Below are positions 6,297-13,369 of a stretch of 13,369 bases of DNA, one piece after another. Below the pieces are notes generated by a model. The model was not told the DNA's origin. It did no database searches and was given only the letters and a program-made list of their open reading frames with translations. Location: NCBI GenBank assembly GCA_050258715.1, contig JBLMZH010000010.1, forward strand, positions 1-13,369, in the 5' to 3' direction. Position 1 is the stretch's first letter. Every line of letters starts with the position of its first letter. The position numbers and the translations under genes are program-made. This DNA is from JBLMZH01 sp050258715. Its GTDB lineage: Bacteria; Patescibacteriota; Doudnabacteria; UBA920; O2-02-FULL-48-8.

Positions 6297-7380
6297 CAAG
6301 TGTTTCGATAATTAATTTTGCGATCCTGTTTGCCGAATCCTTGGGCATCAAATCGCTGATATTTCTGGACAAAGTTTGCTGGCGCGGCAAATTAAACTTA
6401 AGGCTGACGACCACGCGCACCAAGGTCTCCGGCTCAAATTCTTCTTTGGAAAGGACTACGGCCGCAGCCCTTTCTTTAAGCACGGAAGCGTTTTCTTCCT
6501 GGTGTGTTCCCGGGATGGGGACCACGACCGCAATCTTGCCCAAAGCCGAAAGCTCGGCAATGGAGGACAGCCCGGCGCGGCAGATGACGATATCGGAAAG
6601 CTTGATGGCACTCGGCATTTCCTTGCCCAAAAATTCGTAAGGGTGATAGTTCGGGTCGGAAAAATTCGGTCGTTCGTTGCCCGGGCCGTAAATATGGATG
6701 ACTTGGTGGCTTTGGACCAATGCCGGAAGGGCAAAACTTACCACCTCGTTGATCTGCCTGGCACCGGTGGCCCCGCCAAAGATGAGAAGAACTGGCAATT
6801 CGGATTTCAATTTAAAAAAGTCCCGGTACTTGATATTCTTGTCAAAAAATTCCTGCCGGACCGGGTTGCCCACCCATTCCACGCGCTTGAGCTTTTCGCC
6901 TTTGACCAGGCCCGGGTTAGAATAAAACATTTTGGCGGTTTCGGCAAAAGCAGTCGTGACCAAACTCGCCATGGGACTGACCAGTTTGTTGGCCAGGCCC
7001 GGCCTCGCATCCTGCTGATGGATGACGATTGTGATTTTTTTAAGCCTGCCGATCAGGGCCAAAGGAACCGAAACAAATCCTCCGACGGAAAAAATCACGT
7101 CAGGATTGAAAGCGGAAATTATGCGGCGGGCGCGAAACAGACTGCCCACAAAGACAAAAGCATCCCAAAAATTGCGCAGAGAAAAATAGCGCCGAAGCTT
7201 GGCGGCTGACATTGCCTGAAACTCAAATCCCGCGGCTTCGACCAGGCCTTTTTCCGGACCTGCTTTCGAGCCGACGAACAAAAATTCCGAGTTCGGCGAA
7301 AGCCGTTTGATTTCCTCGGCCACGGCCAGCATGGGAGCGATCGGACCCCCAGTTCCGCCGCCTGCGAACAATATCCTCAT
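6286..7380 (-). CDS. murG: MurG, undecaprenyl-PP-MurNAc-pentapeptide GlcNAc transferase
   Basis: Family GT28 enzyme that transfers GlcNAc from UDP-GlcNAc to lipid I to give lipid II at the inner face of the membrane. Of 364 residues, the N-terminal glycine loop is FAGGGTGGPIAPMLAV (5-20). The acceptor-domain loop is HQQDARPGLANKL (121-133). The second glycine loop is FGGATGARQIN (201-211), and the donor site is CRAGLSSIAEL (267-277) with E276 expected to hold the UDP-ribose. HQEENA (293-298) matches the usual HQ-x-x-NA. Two normally conserved positions differ: the His after GGTGG is Pro, and the HEQN stretch reads HQQD. The ATG shares an ATGA with the stop of the upstream glycosyltransferase, giving translational coupling, and the 3' end overlaps the patatin gene. 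Length and motif order support MurG despite the substitutions. Confidence 0.94.
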   Translation of the reverse strand: MRILFAGGGTGGPIAPMLAVAEEIKRLSPNSEFLFVGSKAGPEKGLVEAAGFEFQAMSAAKLRRYFSLRNFWDAFVFVGSLFRARRIISAFNPDVIFSVGGFVSVPLALIGRLKKITIVIHQQDARPGLANKLVSPMASLVTTAFAETAKMFYSNPGLVKGEKLKRVEWVGNPVRQEFFDKNIKYRDFFKLKSELPVLLIFGGATGARQINEVVSFALPALVQSHQVIHIYGPGNERPNFSDPNYHPYEFLGKEMPSAIKLSDIVICRAGLSSIAELSALGKIAVVVPIPGTHQEENASVLKERAAAVVLSKEEFEPETLVRVVVSLKFNLPRQQTLSRNISDLMPKDSANRIAKLIIETLDAK

Positions 7381-8489
7381 TTGATTGCTTCCTTATAAAC
7401 GTTAATCGTTTCGAGGGCCGCCTGTTTCCAGCTGAAGTGCTTGACCCGGCTTAAGCCCAAGTTTGCCAGTTCTTCCGCGCGGTTCGGGCTTGCGATGATG
7501 CCGCTTAAAACATCGGCCATGTTCTCGATATTATTGGGGTCAAAATATTCCGCGGCCTGGCCCATGACCTCCCGAAGCGTGGGAATGTCGGAGCAGGCCA
7601 CCGGAGTGCCGCACGCTGCGGCTTCCAAAACCGTCAGCCCGAAGCCTTCGTAAAAAGAAGGCAAAACCATGAGCTCAGCGGCATTGTAAAGCAGATTCAG
7701 GTCCTCGTCCGAAACTCGGCCTAATATCCTGACCCGATGCGCGTTCTTGATGCCCAAAATTTGCTCCTTTATTTCCGGGTAATACGGGTCTTCCGCTCCT
7801 GCCAAAACCAGGTCCAAACCGTGCTTTTCCGCAATAAGGTCAAAGGCCTGGGCCAATGCCGGAAGATTCTTATATCTGCGCCAAACCCCGACATATAATA
7901 GAAAAGGTTTTTTGATTTGAAAATTGGGCGACAATTTTTCAAAGGCTTCGTGCTTGTTCATGATCCGGTATCCGGGGGCCACCCCTTCGTAGATCGGCAT
8001 GATCTTCTCAGACGGCGTTCTTGGGAAAAATTCAAGGATCTCTTTCTTGGTTGATTGGGAAACCGCGATTATTTTTTTCGAACGCTGAATGGATTTCTTG
8101 AGGATGAAATTGTAGGCCAGCCGGTGAATAATGCGCGATTTTTTCCGGCCCGGAAAACGGGTGTGGGTCAGATCGTGGATCGTGACCACAAACGGCTTGC
8201 GGTAAAGCACGGGAACGTTAAAGTGCGGGAAATGAACCAAGTCCAGATCGTACTTGTTCAAAATCGACGGCAACTTGTACTGTTCGTCGAAAGTGTAATG
8301 GCCAATGCCGGTCTCGACCATCTCAGCCCCAAAAGAAGCAAACCGGCTCCTTAGGGTTGAATCAAGGCGATTAAAAAATAGGACGTACTTATTCTTATCC
8401 AAAGCCAATATTTGGGAAGCCAGCGATTCAATATACCGGCTGATCCCAGCTCCCCCGCCCGCCATGCGCATGTCAATTCCGATTTTCAT
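7377..8489 (-). CDS. GT4-family glycosyltransferase, mannosyltransferase-like
   Basis: A 370-residue GT-B enzyme of family GT4. The N-terminal acceptor domain begins MKIGIDMRMAGGGAGISRYI and carries VTIHDLTH (102-109). The C-terminal donor domain starts with LLYVGVWRRYKNL (197-209) and has the E-x7-E motif at E281/E289 (EGFGLTVLE), followed by AAACGTPVACSD. Such enzymes move a sugar from a nucleotide donor onto a lipid-linked or polysaccharide acceptor on the cytoplasmic side. Sequence style suggests mannosyltransferases of O-antigen or exopolysaccharide pathways, but the donor sugar cannot be read from the sequence. It overlaps the upstream GT by ATGA at its start and murG by ATGA at its end, so translation of three successive genes is coupled. 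No transmembrane helix is seen. Confidence 0.9.
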   Translation of the reverse strand: MKIGIDMRMAGGGAGISRYIESLASQILALDKNKYVLFFNRLDSTLRSRFASFGAEMVETGIGHYTFDEQYKLPSILNKYDLDLVHFPHFNVPVLYRKPFVVTIHDLTHTRFPGRKKSRIIHRLAYNFILKKSIQRSKKIIAVSQSTKKEILEFFPRTPSEKIMPIYEGVAPGYRIMNKHEAFEKLSPNFQIKKPFLLYVGVWRRYKNLPALAQAFDLIAEKHGLDLVLAGAEDPYYPEIKEQILGIKNAHRVRILGRVSDEDLNLLYNAAELMVLPSFYEGFGLTVLEAAACGTPVACSDIPTLREVMGQAAEYFDPNNIENMADVLSGIIASPNRAEELANLGLSRVKHFSWKQAALETINVYKEAIK

Positions 8490-9598
8490 ATTTGTTTTGA
8501 GTAAACGCCGCTCAATTGCCGCGATTTTTCTTCCACAAACCGCCTGATGTTCTTTTGGAATTCCTTTTTATCAAACTGCAGGGCGAATTGGCGGATTGCG
8601 CTCGGATCAAAAATTTCTGGTTTAAACTCCGTTATCGCTTGTTTAATCGCGGCTGAAGTTTGTTCGTTGAAATAGATTCCGGTAACGTTTTCCTTCACCA
8701 GTTCCAAAGCCCCGCCTTTTCTAAAGGCTACTACCGGCGTGCCGCAGCTTTGCGCTTCAAGCATCATAATCCCCGCGTCCTCTTCGGCCGGAAACACGAA
8801 CGCTTTCGCTTCCGAATAAAGCTTTTTTAATTCCTTGTCGCTGACCCGGCCCAAAAATTCGATATTGCCGCGGGCGATCTTTTTAAGGCTTCCCAGCTGG
8901 GTTCCAATGCCCGCGACCTTAAGCGGCAGCTTGAGATCATTGAAAGCCTCGATCACCAGGTCAACTTTTTTATATGGCTCCAACCTGGAGGCAACCAAAT
9001 AATAATCTTGCCTCCCGCCGCCAGTCGGTGAAAAAAAATCCGTGTCGACCGGAGGATAAATGACTTCGCTGCCGCGGCCGTAAAATTTTTTGATTCGATC
9101 CTGAACATTCTTCGAATTGGCAATAAAGAAATCCGGCCTCTGGGATGCGCGCAAGTCCCATTTTTTAATGTACTTCAACGCCAGCCGCCCGCAGGCTTTC
9201 AAAATTTCGGGATAAGGCTGCTTATCCATGTAGTTTTCCGACTCCGTCCAGACAAAACGCGTCGGAGTGTGGCAGTAACAGATGTGCGGCTTCTTGGTAA
9301 TGACTCCTTTGGCGAACGAGGAGCTGTCGGAGAGGACCAGGTCAAAATCGTCGAACCTGAAGCTTTCAATGGCCGCGGGCATCAGCGCCAAAAACAGCTT
9401 GTGGTGGTTTTTGACAAAAGGAAATTTATCAAGAAAACTTGTAACCTTGCGGACTTTCTCGAATCTACCTTCCGTCTTGTTTTTGTCGTAAACCAGAAGG
9501 TAGAGAGTTGCGTCAGGCCAAATCTCTAAAAAATTTTCAAGGACCCTTTCAGCCCCTCCCAACTGCGTTAAGTATTCATGCACCAGGGCAATTTTCAT
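8486..9598 (-). CDS. GT4-family glycosyltransferase, WbaZ-like
   Basis: A 370-residue GT-B glycosyltransferase. The N-terminus MKIALVHEYLTQLGGAERVL is typical of GT4 enzymes with a donor-side GGAE loop. CYCHTPTRFVW (107-117) is characteristic of WbaZ/WcaC-like enzymes. The donor domain has VASRLEPYKKVDLVIEAF (202-219) and the E-x7-E pair E273/E281, followed by AQSCGTPVVAF. It likely extends a lipid-linked glycan started by the adjacent sugar-phosphate transferase; the donor sugar is unknown. The ATG at 9598 has the clearest Shine-Dalgarno of the cluster, AAGGAG at 9606-9611 with 7 nt spacing. This fits a gene that must restart translation after the structured spacer. Its stop overlaps the next start by 4 bp (ATGA). 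Confidence 0.9.
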   Translation of the reverse strand: MKIALVHEYLTQLGGAERVLENFLEIWPDATLYLLVYDKNKTEGRFEKVRKVTSFLDKFPFVKNHHKLFLALMPAAIESFRFDDFDLVLSDSSSFAKGVITKKPHICYCHTPTRFVWTESENYMDKQPYPEILKACGRLALKYIKKWDLRASQRPDFFIANSKNVQDRIKKFYGRGSEVIYPPVDTDFFSPTGGGRQDYYLVASRLEPYKKVDLVIEAFNDLKLPLKVAGIGTQLGSLKKIARGNIEFLGRVSDKELKKLYSEAKAFVFPAEEDAGIMMLEAQSCGTPVVAFRKGGALELVKENVTGIYFNEQTSAAIKQAITEFKPEIFDPSAIRQFALQFDKKEFQKNIRRFVEEKSRQLSGVYSKQI

Positions 9599-9605
9599 TC
9601 CTCAA

Positions 9606-9611
9606 CTCCTT
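9606..9611 (-). promoter_or_regulatory. Strong ribosome binding site of the WbaZ-like GT gene
   Basis: AAGGAG on the minus strand, 7 nt before the ATG at 9596-9598. It fixes that start and is markedly better than the weak or absent Shine-Dalgarno sequences of its neighbours. Confidence 0.7.
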
Positions 9612-9632
9612 CCCGCTCACTGTCAGTGCGGG
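9612..9632 (-). other. Hairpin directly upstream of the GT ribosome binding site
   Basis: On the minus strand CCCGC-ACT and AGT-GA-GCGGG pair as an 8-bp stem with a GA bulge and a GAC loop. It touches the AAGGAG site and has no T-run, so it is not a typical terminator. It could protect the downstream mRNA or affect initiation. Confidence 0.45.
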
Positions 9633-9640
9633 GCTTATAC

Positions 9641-9683
9641 GGCTTCACTTCGCTCAGAACTTTAGCCTGAGCTTGTCGAAGGC
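9641..9683. repeat. Imperfect palindromic dispersed-type repeat
   Basis: Arms GGCTTCACTTCGCTCAG (9641-9657) and CTGAGCTTGTCGAAGGC (9667-9683) are imperfect inverted copies. CTGAGC/GCTCAG and GAAG/CTTC pair around a 9-nt loop. Similar CTTCGACAAGCTCAG-type elements are, from general knowledge, scattered in many environmental bacterial genomes. Only one copy occurs in this window, so repetition itself is not shown here. It begins at the TAG stop of the sugar-phosphate transferase gene. Confidence 0.55.
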
Positions 9684-11104
9684 TAATAATCAACCTTGGG
9701 TTTGCGGCCGAGCAAAATCAAGATCGTCTTGAAAATAATGTAAAGATCCAGCCATATGGACCAATTTTCAATATAGAACTGGTCGAGCTGGATTTCCTCT
9801 TCCCAGGAAAGTTCCGGTTTTTCGGAAGCCTGGGTGATTTGGGCCAGGCCCGTGGCCCCCGGCTTGATCACGAACAATTTTTTGAAATCATTGCGGAACT
9901 TGTCGACTTCCTTGACCATATGCACGCGCGGCCCCACGAGGCTCATTTGCCCGCGGAGAATGTGCCAAAGCTGCGGCAGTTCGTCGATCTTGGTTTTTCG
10001 GATAAATTTGCCGACGGGAGTGACCCTCGGATCGTTCTTGATCTTAACGTAAGGACCCAAGCGCGCGTTCTGCTTCTCGAGCTCGACCCGGAGCTTGTCG
10101 CCCGAGGCCGTGCCTTCGCTCAATTCATAATACATTGACCGAAACTTGTAGCACTCGAAGGAGCTTAATCCCGCGGCCCGCGGCTGGTGAAAATAAACCG
10201 GACCCTTCGAAGTCATCTTGATTGCAAGGCTTGTCAGCAAAAAAATCGGGCTGGAAATTATCAGGCCCAGCGACGAAACCGTAATGTCCACGGTCCGCTT
10301 GATTACCCGGCCCCAGCCTCCCAAGGGCGTAGTCTTTAAAACGATCACGGGTACGCCGGAAATAGTTTCGACGGAAACGTTGGTTCGAGCCGTTTCAAAC
10401 ATGTCCGGCACAAAATTGAAATGAATGTTGTAATCGCGGCAAAACGCCAGGATCCTCTCGTTCACGTCTTTGGGAAAATATGGGTTTGCCAAAAGGATCT
10501 CGTCTATTCCGGTTCCGTCGCGCACCGCTTCCAGGCGATCAACGATCAATTTGGGATCCTTGTTGTCGCGGATAATTTCAACAATCTTAAACCCAAGCTC
10601 CGGGCGGTTCTTGATTTCTTCCACGATGTTGGCCTGGGGAGACACCGGGTCAATGACCACGAGGCGGTGCAGGCCGATTCCCTTCTTCAGCATTCGTCTT
10701 TGAATGAACCTTAAAACCACCCGGCCTAATCCGATCAAAAGAATGGCCAAAAACCAGGACATCAAAATTATCAAACGGGACGGGAAAACCGTCTTATTAA
10801 AGAAGAATAAGACGACGATCAGAAGCAAGCCGGAAGAAATTGCCAATGTCAGCCGGACCAATTCATAACTTAATTTTCTCGTTCCTTTGAGATTATAAAG
10901 GCCGGCAGCAGCCAAAAGCAGAATGATCGCAGGCGTAACCAAAAACAGGCTGGTAAAATAACTGGCAAACGAAAGGTCAAAAATTACGGGCCTGACCTCT
11001 TCCAGGCGGAAGCGCAAATAAAAAGCCGCTGATCCGGCCAGCAATACCATCAAAAAATCAACCAAGATCGCGATCAGATTAAAAAGCAGCTCTGATTTCT
11101 TCAT
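9683..11104 (-). CDS. Polyprenyl glycosyl-1-phosphate transferase (bacterial sugar transferase)
   Basis: A 473-residue membrane enzyme of the WbaP/WcaJ (polyPGT) superfamily that moves a sugar-1-phosphate from a nucleotide sugar onto undecaprenyl phosphate, starting an envelope glycan. Four N-terminal hydrophobic segments lie near 7-30, 46-70, 84-103 and 110-131. A soluble Rossmann-like region (145-260) follows, whose glycine motif is degenerate (VVIDPVSPQ). The catalytic domain begins GRVIKRTVDI with a hydrophobic stretch (275-296), then KFRSM (320-324), DPRVTPVGKFIRKTKIDELPQ with the Asp-Glu dyad D374/E375, MSLVGPR (387-393) and KPGATGLAQI. The sugar donor cannot be deduced. The ATG at 11104 lies about 27 bp from a perfect extended -10 promoter, making it the likely first gene of the envelope operon. 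Confidence 0.93.
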   Translation of the reverse strand: MKKSELLFNLIAILVDFLMVLLAGSAAFYLRFRLEEVRPVIFDLSFASYFTSLFLVTPAIILLLAAAGLYNLKGTRKLSYELVRLTLAISSGLLLIVVLFFFNKTVFPSRLIILMSWFLAILLIGLGRVVLRFIQRRMLKKGIGLHRLVVIDPVSPQANIVEEIKNRPELGFKIVEIIRDNKDPKLIVDRLEAVRDGTGIDEILLANPYFPKDVNERILAFCRDYNIHFNFVPDMFETARTNVSVETISGVPVIVLKTTPLGGWGRVIKRTVDITVSSLGLIISSPIFLLTSLAIKMTSKGPVYFHQPRAAGLSSFECYKFRSMYYELSEGTASGDKLRVELEKQNARLGPYVKIKNDPRVTPVGKFIRKTKIDELPQLWHILRGQMSLVGPRVHMVKEVDKFRNDFKKLFVIKPGATGLAQITQASEKPELSWEEEIQLDQFYIENWSIWLDLYIIFKTILILLGRKPKVDY

Positions 11105-11137
11105 AAGCCAGCTCTCATCAATGTTAATTTCGCATTT

Positions 11138-11166
11138 ATTATACCATTTTAAGCCCTCAGTTTAAA
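11138..11166 (-). promoter_or_regulatory. Promoter of the envelope glycan/peptidoglycan operon
   Basis: On the minus strand TTTAAA (11161-11166, four of six to consensus) and a perfect TATAAT (11138-11143) are 17 bp apart, with TGG directly before the -10 (extended -10). Transcription would start near 11131, about 27 nt before the sugar-phosphate transferase ATG. Confidence 0.7.
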
Positions 11167-11208
11167 GCTCGGGTCTAAAGCCTAAGCAATCCTCAAGATT
11201 CGCCAACC

Positions 11209-11237
11209 TTGTGTTATGGGCTGATTTATGGTAAAAT
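11209..11237 (+). promoter_or_regulatory. typA promoter
   Basis: TTGTGT (11209-11214) and TAAAAT (11232-11237) are 17 bp apart, with TGG before the -10. The -35 is weak and the extended -10 compensates. Expected transcription start is near 11244, leaving a 30-nt leader without a clear Shine-Dalgarno. Confidence 0.55.
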
Positions 11238-11273
11238 AATTGCTCGGAAGAAATTTTTGCAGAACACGCACTT

Positions 11274-13109
11274 ATGATCAGAAAAGACCTCAGAAATATT
11301 GCCATAATCGCCCACGTCGATCACGGCAAAACAACTTTAGTGGATGCCATGTTAAGACAGACCCATGTTCAGCGCAACATGGAAGATTTGGGCGAGAGGA
11401 TCATGGACTCGATGGACCTCGAGCGGGAACGCGGCATTACCATCAAAGCTAAAAACGCTTCCATTGTTTATAACGACATCAAGATCAATATCGTCGACAC
11501 TCCGGGACACGCCGACTTCGGCGGCGAAGTCGAACGGATCTTGAGGATGGTCGACGGCGTTTTGCTTTTAGTCGACGCCAAAGAAGGCCCCATGGCCCAG
11601 ACAAAATTCGTCTTAAAGAAAGCTTTGGAGTTGGGGCTTAAGGCCATTGTCGTTATCAATAAAATTGACCGGACTGATTCGAGGATCGCCGAGGTTGTTG
11701 ACCGCACCTTTGATTTGTTCGTCAACCTTAACGCCACGGAAGAGCAGCTTGATTTCCCCATCGTTTATGCCTCTTCCATCGCCGGCACTGCGACCTTGGA
11801 CCCGAACGAACCAGGCAAGGACCTGGTTCCTTTGTTTGAAACCATTCTCCAAAAAATTCCCGCCCCGGAAGTATTCCCTGACAATCCCCTTCAAATCCTG
11901 GTTTTGGCTTTGGCCTACGACTCCTACAAAGGCAAGCAGGCCGTGGGCAAGATCCACTCGGGCAGCCTTAAAAAGAACATGCCGCTTTTGGAGATCACTC
12001 CGGCCGGAGAAAGGCTTTCCGGAAAAGTCACTGACATTTCAATTTTTCAGGGTTTGCAAAAAGAATCGGTCAACGAGGCTGCGGCCGGCGAGATCGTCAG
12101 CGTGGCAGGGCTGCCCGACGTTTCAATCGGCTCGACCATTACCGATCCTTTAAATCCCAAGCCGCTGCCGCCCGTAAGCATAGACGAGCCCACGGTCAGA
12201 ATGTCGTTCTCGGTCAACAACTCCCCGTTCGCCGGGCGCGAAGGCAAATTCGTGACCTCCAGAAATTTGAGAGAACGATTGTTCAAAGAACTTGAGACCA
12301 ATGTCGCGCTAAAAGTTTCCGAAACCGGAAGCCCCGACACTTATCTCGTGGCCGGCCGCGGCGAGCTGCATTTGGCCATCTTAATCGAAACTATGCGCCG
12401 GGAAGGCTACGAACTTCAAGTTTCCCAGCCAGAAGTCATCATCCACGAAGAGGACGGGATCAAGTCCGAGCCTTTCGAACGGCTGTCGATTATCATCCCG
12501 AGCGAATACCAAGGAACTGTTATTGAAGAAGCCGGGCGCAGAAAAGGCCAGCTTGTCGATATCAAGCATATGGACAACGGCGAAGTTCACTTGGAATATT
12601 TCATCGCCACCCGAGGAATTATCGGGCTTAAAAGCCTGCTTCTCACCCAAACGCGCGGCACGGTCATTTTAAATCACATTTTTGATTCATATCGGCCCAT
12701 GGAACTGTCGGGAGAGTTCAGCTCCCTGCACGGCGCTCTGATTGCTTCTGAAACCGGAATATCAAACAGCTACGGACTTAACAACGCCCAGGAGCGGGGC
12801 ATGCTGTTCATCGGACCCGCAACCGAGGTTTACCAAGGCATGATAGTCGGCCAAAATGCCAAGACCGAAGACATAGAACTTAACGTCAACCGGACCAAAC
12901 GCTTAAGCAATGTCCGCGCCTCGGGCTCGGACGAAGCCATCATTCTTACGCCGCCTAAAATCATGAGCCTCGAAGAGTGCCTGGAATTTTTAGCCCCTGA
13001 CGAATTACTGGAAGTGACCCCCTTAAGCCTGCGACTGAGAAAAAGAACTTTGGATGCGATCAAGCGGAAAAGAGAACGCAACGCTTTAAAGCAAAAAATC
13101 GAAGACTAA
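11274..13109 (+). CDS. typA: Ribosome-binding translational GTPase TypA/BipA
   Basis: A 611-residue GTPase of the EF-G/LepA superfamily, full length for the family. The G motifs are all present: AHVDHGKTT (G1, about 13-21), RGITI (G2), DTPGHADFGGEV (G3), NKID (G4) and a G5-like YASSIAG. EF-G-like domains II, III and V follow, including AGRGELHLAILIETMRREGYE and VSQPEVI. The BipA-specific C-terminal part has RGIIGLKSLLLTQTRGT and a basic end (KRKRERNALKQKIED). It acts on the ribosome in subunit assembly and stress or low-temperature adaptation. The ATG at 11274 gives the canonical MIRKDLRNIAIIAHVDHGKT start. It is transcribed away from the envelope operon and converges on rnpB. Confidence 0.97.
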   Translation: MIRKDLRNIAIIAHVDHGKTTLVDAMLRQTHVQRNMEDLGERIMDSMDLERERGITIKAKNASIVYNDIKINIVDTPGHADFGGEVERILRMVDGVLLLVDAKEGPMAQTKFVLKKALELGLKAIVVINKIDRTDSRIAEVVDRTFDLFVNLNATEEQLDFPIVYASSIAGTATLDPNEPGKDLVPLFETILQKIPAPEVFPDNPLQILVLALAYDSYKGKQAVGKIHSGSLKKNMPLLEITPAGERLSGKVTDISIFQGLQKESVNEAAAGEIVSVAGLPDVSIGSTITDPLNPKPLPPVSIDEPTVRMSFSVNNSPFAGREGKFVTSRNLRERLFKELETNVALKVSETGSPDTYLVAGRGELHLAILIETMRREGYELQVSQPEVIIHEEDGIKSEPFERLSIIIPSEYQGTVIEEAGRRKGQLVDIKHMDNGEVHLEYFIATRGIIGLKSLLLTQTRGTVILNHIFDSYRPMELSGEFSSLHGALIASETGISNSYGLNNAQERGMLFIGPATEVYQGMIVGQNAKTEDIELNVNRTKRLSNVRASGSDEAIILTPPKIMSLEECLEFLAPDELLEVTPLSLRLRKRTLDAIKRKRERNALKQKIED

Positions 13110-13132
13110 ATTCGCAATCAGGCCGGGACAAT

Positions 13133-13161
13133 AAAAAAGACCGCATATCGCAGTCTTTTTT
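13133..13161. terminator. Bidirectional rho-independent terminator shared by typA and rnpB
   Basis: AAAAAAGAC (13133-13141) pairs with GTCTTTTTT (13153-13161). An inner GC/GC pair follows a single C/A mismatch. The arm ends give a T6 run in both directions. It starts 24 bp after the typA stop and lies about 16 bp beyond the RNase P RNA 3' end on the minus strand. Confidence 0.75.
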
Positions 13162-13177
13162 ATTTGCTTTCTTTAAC

Positions 13178-13369
13178 AAGCTGTAAGCCGAATTCTGTCT
13201 GGCCCTGGCAAGAATTACCTCGCCAAGTTAGCAATCATCTATCTGGTCCTTTCGTTACCGAAAGGATCGAGCTACCTACCCGCCCATTAAAGGGCCTATT
13301 CGGTATTGCACTAAAAGATAGGAATTTAGCCGTTTCATACTCCATGTTGCCATGGAAATCGTCCAGCAC
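13178..13369 (-). ncRNA. rnpB: RNase P RNA (bacterial class A-like), 3' portion, 5' part outside window
   Basis: Catalytic RNA that trims the 5' leader of pre-tRNAs. Reading the minus strand from the right edge, the conserved landmarks appear in order. They are a GCAA-capped hairpin (13342-13355), TATGAAACGGCTAA, GTGCAATACCGAATAGG, then GGGTAGGTAGCTCGATCC. Next is a P18-like hairpin CCTTTCG-GTAA-CGAAAGG (13248-13265), then AGATAGATGATTGC, a P19-like hairpin (13206-13225), and the 3' signature ACAGAATTCGGCTTACAG (about 13182-13199). The 3' boundary is estimated. The section between TATGAAACGG and GTGCAATACC is short, so P13/P14 may be reduced or missing. The region equivalent to P15/L15 is a compact GCCC/GGGC hairpin (13282-13295). 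The gene extends past the window end. Confidence 0.93.

Larger units (their letters stand above)
11105..11273. other. Divergent promoter region between the envelope operon and typA
   Basis: This 169-bp spacer separates the two divergent transcription units and holds one promoter for each, both with an extended -10 TGG. The -35 hexamers lie about 43 bp apart, so the two polymerases need not compete directly. I see no tRNA or obvious operator. Confidence 0.7.

Noticed and set aside
6376..7209. 277-codon plus-strand frame opposite murG
   Set aside because: It is an antisense shadow of murG. MurG motifs are clear on the minus strand and the plus-strand translation shows no domain.
1..13369. CRISPR array, tRNA, insertion sequence or prophage genes
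   Set aside because: No regularly spaced direct repeats, cloverleaf, transposase or phage motif was seen in any part of the window.

Overview
The window is a compact bacterial chromosome segment. It carries a cell-envelope gene cluster on the minus strand, followed by the translational GTPase gene typA on the plus strand and the 3' part of the RNase P RNA gene on the minus strand. There is no sign of phage, plasmid, CRISPR or insertion sequence. Genes are tightly packed, several share ATGA stop/start overlaps, and Shine-Dalgarno sequences are mostly weak. MurC resembles the Gram-positive type (EADEYHRHMM), and MurB, MurG and MurC each depart from the usual motifs at a normally conserved position. 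Together this suggests a small-genome uncultured lineage such as Patescibacteria (CPR). That assignment is an inference from style, not proven by a marker gene.

Layout in minus-strand transcription order, right to left. A strong extended -10 promoter near 11140 drives a polyprenyl glycosyl-1-phosphate transferase (9683-11104). A short spacer holds a palindromic repeat and a hairpin. Two GT4 glycosyltransferases (8486-9598, 7377-8489) follow, then murG (6286-7380), a patatin-like lipase (5316-6296), murC (3888-5297) and murB (2810-3883). The last five joins are overlaps or gaps of at most 18 bp, so most of the series is probably one operon. It combines initiation and extension of a lipid-linked envelope glycan with the lipid II steps of peptidoglycan synthesis. 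Next comes a short HPF ribosome-hibernation factor (2436-2774), which has its own promoter inside the end of murB and a hairpin after its stop.

A 319-bp AT-rich intergenic region (2117-2435) with two promoter candidates precedes a long gene that runs off the left edge (1-2116). Its visible 705 residues hold two successive ATP-grasp modules. The first resembles carnosine-synthase/CarB-like ligases. The second resembles D-Ala-D-Ala ligase but lacks that family's N-terminal substrate motif. It lies where many bacteria carry ddl, after murG-murC-murB. This is the most unusual object in the window and the best candidate for undescribed biochemistry.

On the right, typA (11274-13109, +) is transcribed divergently from the envelope operon out of a 169-bp region holding both promoters. 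It converges on rnpB (about 13178-13369, -), and the two appear to share one bidirectional terminator hairpin.
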